From CAVRJC01 sp964505725 (GTDB taxonomy: Bacteria > Actinomycetota > Acidimicrobiia > IMCC26256 > DASPTH01), in the NCBI GenBank assembly GCA_964505725.1, contig CAZDJK010000047.1, positions 1 through 64,000 on the forward strand: 64,000 bases of DNA, given 5' to 3'. Positions 8,735-16,313 of this stretch are shown here, one piece after another (within the stretch, counting starts at the first letter, position 1; every line of letters starts with the position of its first letter). Below the pieces are notes generated by a model that saw only the letters and a list, made by a program, of their open reading frames with translations, was not told where the DNA came from and ran no database searches. Made by a program: the position numbers and the translations under genes.

Positions 8735-8759
8735 TAAAACCGCACTCTATTTCGCCGGG
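8735..8759 (-). promoter_or_regulatory. Operator-like site S6 upstream of the liv-type binding protein
   Basis: On the minus strand 16 of 25 positions match S2, including CCCGG, AAA, TGC and TTTT blocks. It lies between LivF and the binding-protein gene, 26 nt before the start codon, suggesting a second, internal promoter under the same control. Confidence 0.45.
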
Positions 8760-8792
8760 CCCCGAATTGCTGCGCGGCTCGGTGCCGCGCTT

Positions 8793-9518
8793 TCACATGG
8801 CGTGCGCGGCTTCGCCCAGGTAGCGGTCGAGAACCTCCTGGCGCGCTTCGGAGGAGGGCCCCGACCACGCGACGGAACCCTGGCGGAGGATCACCGCTCG
8901 CTGTGCGAGCCCGAGCGCGCGATGGATGAACTGCTCGATGAGCAGGACCGTCACCCCCTGTCGGCACGCGGTCTCGATGCTGGCGAAGACGCTGTCCACG
9001 ACGAGCGGCGCGAGCCCGAGCGACATCTCGTCGGCGATGATCAGGCGGGGGGGCACCGCGAGCGCCCGCGCGAGCGCCAGCATCTGCTGCTCGCCGCCCG
9101 ACAACGTGCCGGCGCGCTGAGAGCGCCGTGACGGCAGGGCGGGGAACAGGTCGAACGCGCGCTCGATGCCGTCCTGCCGGTCGTCGGGGTTGCCGACGCG
9201 GCGCACCGCCATCCGGAGGTTCTCCTGCACCGTGAGCCCGGGGAAGATGCCGCGACCCTCGGGGATGTGGACCAGGCCCGCCTTGCGGATGCGGTGCGCC
9301 GGCCACTTCGTGATGTCGGCGCCGCCGAAGGTCGTGCGCCCGGCGGCCGCGGGCACGAGGCCGGAGACGGCACGCGCGAGCGTGCTCTTGCCGGCCCCGT
9401 TGGCTCCCAGGAGCGCGACCACCTCGCCCTCGGGCACCTCGAGCGACACGTCGAAGAGGGCCTGGACGTTCTCGTACGCCACGCCCAACGACTCGACGGA
9501 GAGCAACGCGTCGCTCAC
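8793..9518 (-). CDS. livF: ABC transporter ATP-binding protein, LivF type
   Basis: 241 residues. Walker A GANGAGKS (about 38-45), signature LSGGEQQ (about 143), Walker B LIIADEMSLGLAP with the catalytic Glu. The length and the LivF-typical EGRGIFPGLTVQENL segment assign it to LivF rather than LivG. GTG 9516-9518 overlaps the LivG stop by 4 bp (GTGA), so translation is coupled. It is a cytoplasmic ATPase that drives import through the LivHM membrane protein. Confidence 0.92.
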   Translation of the reverse strand: MSDALLSVESLGVAYENVQALFDVSLEVPEGEVVALLGANGAGKSTLARAVSGLVPAAAGRTTFGGADITKWPAHRIRKAGLVHIPEGRGIFPGLTVQENLRMAVRRVGNPDDRQDGIERAFDLFPALPSRRSQRAGTLSGGEQQMLALARALAVPPRLIIADEMSLGLAPLVVDSVFASIETACRQGVTVLLIEQFIHRALGLAQRAVILRQGSVAWSGPSSEARQEVLDRYLGEAAHAM

Positions 9519-10357
9519 GTCGCGGCGCCGCCTGCGATCGCCTCGTCGTCGCCCAGGTACGCGGCGCGCACGGCGGGGTTCACACGGATCTCCGCCGGCG
9601 TCCCCTCCGCGATGCGCACGCCGAAGTCGAGCACCGTCACCCGGTCGGAGATGCCGAGCACCATCCCGACGTCGTGCTCGACGAGGAGCATGGAGATGTG
9701 CTCCTCGGCCACGATGGTGCGCAACGCGTCGGCCAGCCGCTTGGTCTCGTGACCGTCGAGGCCCGAGGACGGCTCGTCGAGCAGCAGGACCGACGGCGAC
9801 GTGGCCAGCGCGCGCGCCACTTCGACCCGGCGGGCGGTGCCGAGCGGGAGGGTCGACGCGGGCGCGTCGGCCACCACCCGGAGATCGAGGAGTGTGAGCA
9901 ACCGCTCGACGCGCTCGGTCTCGTCCTTGCTCGGACGGTGGAGCGCGCCGGCGTCGAGGAGATCGAGCCACAGCCGGCGACGCTCGTTGCGCACGCGGTA
10001 GCCGAGCACGATGTGGTCCCGCACCGTGAGCCCGAGGAAGAGCTCGAGCTGCTGGAAGGTCCGCGCCAGACCGAGGCGGGCCCGCGCGGGCGCCGACGAG
10101 TGGGTCACGCGCTTGCCGCCGAGGAAGACCTCGCCCGAGTCCGGGCGCAGCAAGCCCGACACCGCGCCGAAGAACGTCGTCTTGCCCGCGCCGTTGGGCC
10201 CGACGAGCCCGACGATGCTGCCGGGCGTCACCGAGATGCTGACGTCGGAGAGCGCGACGAGCCCACCGAAACGGACGGTGACGCCACGCGCCTCCATCGA
10301 CGGCGTCTCGCCCGTCGTCGCCGGCGACGGTCCCGAGGCGACCGCCTCGACGCTCAC
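9515..10357 (-). CDS. livG: ABC transporter ATP-binding protein, LivG type
   Basis: 280 residues with Walker A GPNGAGKT at 53-60, the LivG-specific ARTFQQLELFLGLTVRDH region, a degenerate signature LPLGTARRVEVARAL, and Walker B SVLLLDEPSSGLDG. The start GTG 10355-10357 overlaps the permease stop as GTGA. MEARGVTV, 20 residues in, is an alternative start with the ATPase core intact. It is the middle gene of livHM-livG-livF. Confidence 0.92.
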   Translation of the reverse strand: MSVEAVASGPSPATTGETPSMEARGVTVRFGGLVALSDVSISVTPGSIVGLVGPNGAGKTTFFGAVSGLLRPDSGEVFLGGKRVTHSSAPARARLGLARTFQQLELFLGLTVRDHIVLGYRVRNERRRLWLDLLDAGALHRPSKDETERVERLLTLLDLRVVADAPASTLPLGTARRVEVARALATSPSVLLLDEPSSGLDGHETKRLADALRTIVAEEHISMLLVEHDVGMVLGISDRVTVLDFGVRIAEGTPAEIRVNPAVRAAYLGDDEAIAGGAAT

Positions 10358-12357
10358 CGGGTCACTGCCTGCTCGACCGGCTCTGTGGCGGCTTCGGCGG
10401 CCGGGCGCTGGCCGTTGGGTGACGGCTGGCCCACCGCGCCGCGGCTCGCCATCACCCTGCGCGCCAGGCCCTGCAGCTGCATCGCGTTCTGATGGAGCAC
10501 ACCGTCGGGGTTCTTCGCGATCAGCACGGCCCCGATCCCGAACCCGAGCGGGACGAAGTTGATCCACGACGCCGGGGCGTAGATCGAGAGGAGCTGGGGG
10601 AAGAAGACGAACGCCATGGCCGCCAGGAGCGCCGCGATGTTCGAGCGGATGCCCTGGGTCACCAGGATCACCAGCCAGAAGACGCCCGCGAGCGCGGCGT
10701 AGCTGTCGGGGAGCGCGACACCCGACTGGGCGGCCAGGAAGCCTCCTCCCACGCCGGCGCAGAAGGCGGCGAGCGCGGCGATGAGGAGCTTCATCTGCAG
10801 CACGCTGAGGCCGATGGTCCGTGCGCCGGTCGTGCTGTAGCGCACCGCGCTCATCGCGAGACCGGTCGTGGAACGGCGGAGGTTCACGACCAGGATCGCC
10901 AACACCGCGAAGACTCCGAGCGCGACGTACACGAACGCCTTGTTGGAGCTCATGTAGCTGGGACGTGCGAGCGTCACCCCGAGCCCGTTGTGGAAGAACG
11001 TCGGGCGCGTGAAGACGAGGCTCGACATGAGCAACCCGACCGTCAGCGTCACCAGCGCGACGTACAGGTCGCCCAGCCGGATCGTCAACAGCCCGATCAC
11101 GATGCCGATCGCGGCCGCGATCAACCCGCCGACCAGCACCGCGGGCAGGAACGGCCATCCGTGCACCGTCACGAGCTGCGCGGTCGCCAGCGCGCCGACG
11201 CCGGCGAATGTGATCTGACAGAGCCAGAGCATGCCGCCCTCGCCGGTGACCAACGTGTACGACAACATCGCGATCGCGAGGGCGGCGGCCTGCCCGAGGA
11301 GCCCGACCCAGAAGGGGCGCAGGATCAACGGCAGGATGCACACCACCGCGAACAGGATCAGCGGGAACGCGAACGTCAGCCGCGGCATCGGGTTGTCGAC
11401 CTGGGCGGCCGCCGCGAGCCGGTTCCCTCCCGTGGGCGTGATCGCGCGGTCGAGCGCGCCACCGACTCCCTCCGCCTCGTCCACGCGCCCGCCGCGGACG
11501 ATGTTGTAGACGAGCACGATCGCGATGAACGCGAACGGGATGCTCGGGATCACGGCCGCGGTGATGTCGCTCGTTGGTGGCAGGTAGTACTGCACCAGGG
11601 CTCCCGCGATGCCCATCAGCAATCCGGCGACGACCGCGATCGGGAGGCTCCGCAGCCGGGCCGCGATGACGGCGGCGAACGCCGCCGCGATGAGCAGCGT
11701 GAAGTTGCCGGGGTCGAGCCCGATGACCGGCGCCGCCAGCACCCCCGACAGCCCGGCGAGGAAGGTGCTCACCGCCCACACGCCCGCCGCCACCCGCGAC
11801 GGGTTGCTGCCCGACAACGACGTCATGGCGGGGGAGTCGACCATCGCGCGCACGCTGAGGCCGGCGTCGGTGTACCGGAGGATGAGCGCACCCGCGACGA
11901 CGATCAGCAGGAGGCACCCGTACGTGATCACGTTGTCGAGCGTGACCGCGGTGTCGAACACGTGGAAGACGTGCACCGGCTGCGGTGCGAGGCCGGGCAC
12001 GGTGTAGATCTGCGTGTCCTCGAAGATCAGGTTCGCGATCGCAGGGAAGAGGACCGAGAGGCCGAGCGTCACGACCACCTTGATGAGCTGGCTGGAGAGC
12101 CGGAGGTGGCGGAAGATCCAGACGTACAGCAGGACCCCGAGCAGCGGCGAGACCACGAAGATCGACAGCCCGGCGGCGGGGATGATCCCCCAGTTGTGCT
12201 GGACGTGGAGCCAGTAGTACATGCGGGCGATGAAGAACGCCAGCGCCCCGAATGCGAAGTTGAGCACGCCCGCCGAGACGTAGGTGATCACGAGGCCCGA
12301 TGCCGCGAGCGCGTAGATGCTCCCCAGGACGAGACCGGCGATCACGAACTGCAGCAC
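10354..12357 (-). CDS. Fused LivH-LivM-type branched-chain ABC permease
   Basis: 667 residues containing both permease halves. Residues 1-300 match LivH (GLVLGSIYALAASGLVITY, then about 8 membrane segments). A polar linker (about 300-330) is followed by a LivM half, with GLLGQAAALAIAMLSYTLVT and LGDLYVALVTLTVGLL. A polar tail of about 60 residues contacts the cytoplasm. Separate LivH and LivM genes are the norm, but fusions of this length are known in actinobacteria. The start GTG 12355-12357 is preceded by a G-run that can act as a weak ribosome-binding site. First gene of the operon; S2 lies 125-150 nt upstream. Confidence 0.9.
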   Translation of the reverse strand: MLQFVIAGLVLGSIYALAASGLVITYVSAGVLNFAFGALAFFIARMYYWLHVQHNWGIIPAAGLSIFVVSPLLGVLLYVWIFRHLRLSSQLIKVVVTLGLSVLFPAIANLIFEDTQIYTVPGLAPQPVHVFHVFDTAVTLDNVITYGCLLLIVVAGALILRYTDAGLSVRAMVDSPAMTSLSGSNPSRVAAGVWAVSTFLAGLSGVLAAPVIGLDPGNFTLLIAAAFAAVIAARLRSLPIAVVAGLLMGIAGALVQYYLPPTSDITAAVIPSIPFAFIAIVLVYNIVRGGRVDEAEGVGGALDRAITPTGGNRLAAAAQVDNPMPRLTFAFPLILFAVVCILPLILRPFWVGLLGQAAALAIAMLSYTLVTGEGGMLWLCQITFAGVGALATAQLVTVHGWPFLPAVLVGGLIAAAIGIVIGLLTIRLGDLYVALVTLTVGLLMSSLVFTRPTFFHNGLGVTLARPSYMSSNKAFVYVALGVFAVLAILVVNLRRSTTGLAMSAVRYSTTGARTIGLSVLQMKLLIAALAAFCAGVGGGFLAAQSGVALPDSYAALAGVFWLVILVTQGIRSNIAALLAAMAFVFFPQLLSIYAPASWINFVPLGFGIGAVLIAKNPDGVLHQNAMQLQGLARRVMASRGAVGQPSPNGQRPAAEAATEPVEQAVTR

Positions 12358-12482
12358 CGAGAACCCCCCAGGATCGTGGTCGTGTGCTGGCGTCTCCTCT
12401 TGGCGCGGCTCCTAATTCGCTGATCATTTCACACGGCGTGTTCGTGCGTCGATCAGCCCGGCGGAGCGTCCGGGTCGTGGCG

Positions 12483-12507
12483 CAAAATAGCAGCCATTTT
12501 GTCCGGG
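12483..12507 (-). promoter_or_regulatory. Operator-like site S2 with -10 TATTTT, upstream of the liv operon
   Basis: This is the reference copy. Its 19-bp core (12483-12501) is exactly the reverse complement of the S1 core, and on the minus strand TATTTT (12484-12489) can act as the -10 for livHM, giving a leader of about 120 nt. It lies in a 253-bp gap that also holds the promoter of the divergent reductase gene, so it could control both. Confidence 0.65.
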
Positions 12508-12610
12508 AACCAGGTCTGCGGGGCGGGAGGGCGCGACGGCGTGCAGGACCCGGTTGTGCGGTGGCGCTCCTCCCTGCAGAGTATTGGGGACCGGGAGCAA
12601 TCGGGCTGGG

Positions 12611-13744
12611 ATGACTCGAACCACCACCGACGCGGCCGTGATCATCGTCGGCGCGGGGCCGGCCGGCCTGGCGACCGCGATGGCCGCGTGCATCGCGGAT
12701 CCCGCGAACGCGGAGCGCATCCTGGTGCTCGACCGCGCGACGTTTCCGCGCCACAAGCCCTGTGGGGGTGCGATCAGCCGGAGGGGTGAACGCGCGCTCG
12801 CCCGTCTCGGTGCGTGGCCCGAAGTCCCGGGCATCCTGGTCGACACCATGGTCTTCACCACCCGCACCCGCTCGTACCGCCTGTACCGCGAGCCGTCGTT
12901 CTTCAGGGTGTTCGATCGAACGGCGTTCGACGTCTGGCTCCTCGACCGGGCGCGCCAGCGCGGGATCCGGGTCGTCGAGGACTGCCGGGTGACGGACGTG
13001 CGGCGGGCGGGCGGCATTGTCGAGCTCACGACCGGGACCGGCGTCCGGCGTGCGGCGCTGGTCGTGGGTGCCGACGGCGCGTCGAGCGTCGTCCGCCGGC
13101 GGTTGCTGCCGGGTCCCACGCGCCTCAGCCGGCTGCTCGAGGCGTTCGTCCCCGCGCCCGATGCCGCGTGCTCCACGGCGGCGTTCGACTTCGGCCGCAT
13201 CCGCGAGGGCTTGCAGGGGTACGCGTGGACGTTCCCGGTGCAGCGCGACGGTGCGGCGGCATTCAACGCCGGTGTCTTCGACAGCAGGGTGCACGCGCGG
13301 AGTCGCGACGTGTCCCTCCCGTGCCTGCTGGACGAGCACCTCGAGAGCATCGACAGGGTGGCACCGGACGTCGCCGGGCCGGTACGCGTGTGCTCTCATC
13401 CGATCCGTCGGTGGAGCGCGCGATCGGGCGCTTCGGCTCCCCATGTGCTCTTCGTCGGCGATGCGCACGGTGCCGACGGCTTCACCGGGGAGGGGATCGG
13501 ATTCGCGCTCGAGCACGGCCTGTGCGCGGGGAGGGCCCTGGCCGAGACGAGGATGGACGCTGTCGCGGCCCCGGCGCGTTACGCGGAGCTCCTGCGGCGA
13601 TCGTCAACCCGGCGCGCCCTCGGGGTCCGAGGCCTCCTCGGGCACGTCTTCTACGACGCGTGCGGCTCGTCGCTCGTCGACCCCGTGCTGGGCACCCTCG
13701 AGCGCACCTACGCACGAAGAGCCGATAACCGAGCCTCGAACTAG
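12611..13744 (+). CDS. Geranylgeranyl reductase family FAD-dependent oxidoreductase
   Basis: 377 residues. N-terminal FAD motif IIVGAGPAGLATAMA (GxGxxG), then FPRHKPCGGAISRRG, the KxCGG signature of geranylgeranyl reductases. Later come ADGASSVVRRRLL and GYAWTFPVQRDGAAAFNAGV, corresponding to the family YxWxFP and N-G substrate-pocket motif. The C-terminal FVGDAHGADGFTGEGIGFAL is the second FAD motif. The family saturates isoprenoid double bonds in chlorophyll, archaeal ether lipids or menaquinone (MenJ). ATG 12611 is chosen because the FAD fold begins 9 residues later. Its stop overlaps that of the convergent GMC gene. The downstream double-UbiA gene makes an isoprenoid role plausible. Confidence 0.85.
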   Translation: MTRTTTDAAVIIVGAGPAGLATAMAACIADPANAERILVLDRATFPRHKPCGGAISRRGERALARLGAWPEVPGILVDTMVFTTRTRSYRLYREPSFFRVFDRTAFDVWLLDRARQRGIRVVEDCRVTDVRRAGGIVELTTGTGVRRAALVVGADGASSVVRRRLLPGPTRLSRLLEAFVPAPDAACSTAAFDFGRIREGLQGYAWTFPVQRDGAAAFNAGVFDSRVHARSRDVSLPCLLDEHLESIDRVAPDVAGPVRVCSHPIRRWSARSGASAPHVLFVGDAHGADGFTGEGIGFALEHGLCAGRALAETRMDAVAAPARYAELLRRSSTRRALGVRGLLGHVFYDACGSSLVDPVLGTLERTYARRADNRASN

Positions 13745-16059
13745 ACGGTTGCCCGGGAGCCGCGCGCCAGCTTCGCGACCCGGGAGAGGAACATCGCCGC
13801 CAGGTGCCCGAGCCCCAGCAGCGCCTCGTGTGCGCCGGGCGCGCCCGGTGCCCGGAACGAGCAGAGCTCGAGGAGCACGTCACGGGGCGAGAGCTGCAGG
13901 GTCCCGGTTCCGATCTCGGCGCCCTCGGCGTCGAACGCGACGACCGGCATCTCCGTGAACTGCTTCCACAGATGAGCGAGAGACCCCGGCGTCAACGTCT
14001 TCTCGCCCTTCAGCAGGAAGTGACGACCGCTCTCGGTCACGAGGGGGAGGTGGTAGCGGACGAGGGTCGTGCGCGGATCGGTTGCCGACGGCTCGAACAT
14101 GGTGAAGGCGCCGTCGACGACGTCGAGCCGGGCATTGGACAGCGCGGGGGCGTGGGCCGTCCCGTACATCCCGATCGGCCGGTCCGGCTGCCCGATCACA
14201 CCGTGCAGGTCGTCGGTCTCGACCGTGAGCACGAGCTCGACCGGCGACGGCGGCGCGGGAAGGTCGCCGCCCGTCGCTGCGGTACCTCCGAACGCGCACG
14301 ACCCGCGGAGGCGTTCGCGGAAGCGCAGGCCCGCCACGCGACGGCGACGCCTGAGCGGCGCCCGCTGGAGAACGGTGGGCGCGCTGCCCCAGGGGTCCTC
14401 CTCGATCATGATCGTGCAAGCGCGCTCGGCGAGGGCCGCGATCGTCAGGGACGGATTGACGCCGAGGGGGACCGGCACGATCGAGCCGTCCGCGATGTAG
14501 AGACCGCGGTAGGTGTGGCTGCCGGTGGGGCCGGAGAACACGCGTCCGCGGTGGTCGACCACGCCGTCTTCGGCGCGAGCGGCGATGACGCAGCCGCCGA
14601 GCGGGTGGACCGTGAGGAGGGACCGGCCGAGCGATCTCGTCCACGTGGGGTTCCTGACGTACACGCCGCCGACCGACTCGGCCGCGTGCCACAGCGCCCG
14701 GTCGACGTGTTCGAACACCGCTTGGCTGCCGGCCCGCGGCCAGACGAGCTCGATGTCCTCGCCCAGCTGGAGCTCGCCGCCGTCGTCGTCCGTGCTCTGG
14801 ACGAGATAGCCCTGGGTGCGGTTGAGCGGACCTGTGTACGGGTTCGCGGCGACCGCGGTGAGGCCCCTCACGACGGCGATGGAGCGTCGCAGCGCGCGCC
14901 GGACCCTCGTCTCCTCACCTTCGAAGGCCGCCGCGAGCGCGAGGAAGCCCGCCAGGGCGCGGGCGAGCGGGGCGGGGGCGCCCGCGTCCTCGACGACCAT
15001 GCCGGACCCGATACCGGTCCGTTGGCGCAGATCGACCATGCCGGTGATCGTCGGACCCGGAGGGGCCTCCGGGTGGGTCATCCTCCTCCGGCATCCCACG
15101 GAGTTGACGAAGCGGTCCGAGTCGAACGCGAAGGCGATGACGTCGCCGTTCCCCGAGAATCGCTTCCCGAGCTGCTCGGAGACCGCCAGACCGGCTCGGG
15201 CCGAACGCAGCATGATCTCCGTCGATCCGAGGGTGCCCGCGGCCAGGACGACCACCCTCGCGTGCACGAACCGGGTCGGATTCCGGATCGGCATGCCTTC
15301 CGACTCGGTGACGTCGAAGGTGACCCGCCACAGGTCGTCGTCGACTCGCTCGACAGTGTTCACGACGGTGCGCGTGTAGACCTCCGCGCCGTGTCGAACC
15401 GCATCCGGCAGGTAGTTCATCAGGACCGTGTTCTTCGACCCGTCGTTACAACCCGTGACGCAGTTTCCGCACAGGGTGCAGCCCGGCTGGTCGATGCCAG
15501 CTTCATTGGTCGAATCGTCGAAGGTGACGTTGAGCTTCGGGCGGACCACCGCGGCCTCGAACGAGCGCGCGACGTCCTCCAGCGCGTCGAGCTTCGCGAG
15601 CTGGTAGCGGTCCGGCAGTGGTGTCGAGCCGAGCATGCGGAGCGCTCGCTCGTGGCCGTCGGCGAGGAGACGGTCTCCTCCGCGGAGCGGCTCGGGCCAC
15701 CGCTCGTCGTCGAGGACCCGCTGGTCCATCTCCAACGCGACGTTCGCGTTGATCAAAGACGTGCCGCCGAGCCCGCAACCGACCAGGACGCCGATGTCGC
15801 GGCCGAAGTGGAAGTCGAACAGCGCGTCGGCGCTGCCGACGTGGACGCCTGCGAGATACGCCTGCGAGCGACGCAGGGACTGCCAGCCCGAGTCGGGGTA
15901 CTCGCCGGGGTGGAGCTCCCGTCCGCGCTCGAGGACGCACACCGATCGTCCTGCGTAGGCGAGCCGCGAGGCCGCGATCGCGCCGCCGTAGCCGGACCCG
16001 ATCACGACGACGTCGTACGTGTCGCGCATCGCCGCGACGGGGCGGGAGAGTCGCTCCAT
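13741..16059 (-). CDS. GMC-family FAD oxidoreductase, cholesterol-oxidase (ChoD)-like, with extra C-terminal domain
   Basis: 772 residues. The Rossmann FAD motif VVVIGSGYGGAIAASRLA occurs at about 18-35. A Cys-rich motif CTLCGNCVTGC (about 193-203) with GSKNTVLMNYLP matches the GCxxGAKNT segment of ChoD-type enzymes. The C-terminal GMC active-site region shows VHPLGGC and GVNPSLTIAALAER. The last 200 residues form an extra domain (LVLTVETDDLHGVIG to LKGEKTLTPGS) found in large ChoD-like proteins. The start is ATG 16059 or ATG 16029 (MRDTYDVVVIG); neither has a clear ribosome-binding site. It likely oxidises a sterol-like or other alcohol. Divergent from the cyclase gene. Confidence 0.85.
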   Translation of the reverse strand: MERLSRPVAAMRDTYDVVVIGSGYGGAIAASRLAYAGRSVCVLERGRELHPGEYPDSGWQSLRRSQAYLAGVHVGSADALFDFHFGRDIGVLVGCGLGGTSLINANVALEMDQRVLDDERWPEPLRGGDRLLADGHERALRMLGSTPLPDRYQLAKLDALEDVARSFEAAVVRPKLNVTFDDSTNEAGIDQPGCTLCGNCVTGCNDGSKNTVLMNYLPDAVRHGAEVYTRTVVNTVERVDDDLWRVTFDVTESEGMPIRNPTRFVHARVVVLAAGTLGSTEIMLRSARAGLAVSEQLGKRFSGNGDVIAFAFDSDRFVNSVGCRRRMTHPEAPPGPTITGMVDLRQRTGIGSGMVVEDAGAPAPLARALAGFLALAAAFEGEETRVRRALRRSIAVVRGLTAVAANPYTGPLNRTQGYLVQSTDDDGGELQLGEDIELVWPRAGSQAVFEHVDRALWHAAESVGGVYVRNPTWTRSLGRSLLTVHPLGGCVIAARAEDGVVDHRGRVFSGPTGSHTYRGLYIADGSIVPVPLGVNPSLTIAALAERACTIMIEEDPWGSAPTVLQRAPLRRRRRVAGLRFRERLRGSCAFGGTAATGGDLPAPPSPVELVLTVETDDLHGVIGQPDRPIGMYGTAHAPALSNARLDVVDGAFTMFEPSATDPRTTLVRYHLPLVTESGRHFLLKGEKTLTPGSLAHLWKQFTEMPVVAFDAEGAEIGTGTLQLSPRDVLLELCSFRAPGAPGAHEALLGLGHLAAMFLSRVAKLARGSRATV

Positions 16060-16195
16060 CACATGACGCACGTGTCGTGCGGATGCGCCGCGACCGAAAA
16101 GGGGTGGCGCGTCGGTGCGCCTGCGCCGTATGGTACGCATGAACGACAGGGGGAGTTCGTAGGGCTCGGAGTGTAACGACCTCACCGGGTGCTGC

Positions 16196-16215
16196 GCCCT
16201 ACGACGACGTAGGGC
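16196..16215. promoter_or_regulatory. Inverted repeat GCCCTAC-N6-GTAGGGC in the GMC/cyclase divergent region
   Basis: Perfect 7-bp arms at 16196-16202 and 16209-16215 lie in the 254-bp intergenic region; GTAGGGC also occurs at 16159-16165. Its position between divergent genes fits an operator. No binder is identifiable. Confidence 0.35.
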
Positions 16216-16313
16216 ATTCGCGTCGCGACGACGACGGGGACGGAGCCATGTATCACGCGCACGATCCTCGGCTCGCGTCGGGTCGCGGGAGCGGATGAAG
16301 CCGGGAACACACC

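Noticed and set aside
9515..13516. A 1333-codon minus-strand open frame ending in LivG
   Set aside because: Only the last 280 codons encode LivG; the rest is Arg/Pro/Ala-rich out-of-frame translation across livHM and antisense to the reductase gene.
13741..16059. Calling the GMC protein a definite cholesterol oxidase
   Set aside because: The ChoD-like Cys motif and FAD regions fit, but the family acts on varied alcohols and sterol specificity cannot be read from motifs.
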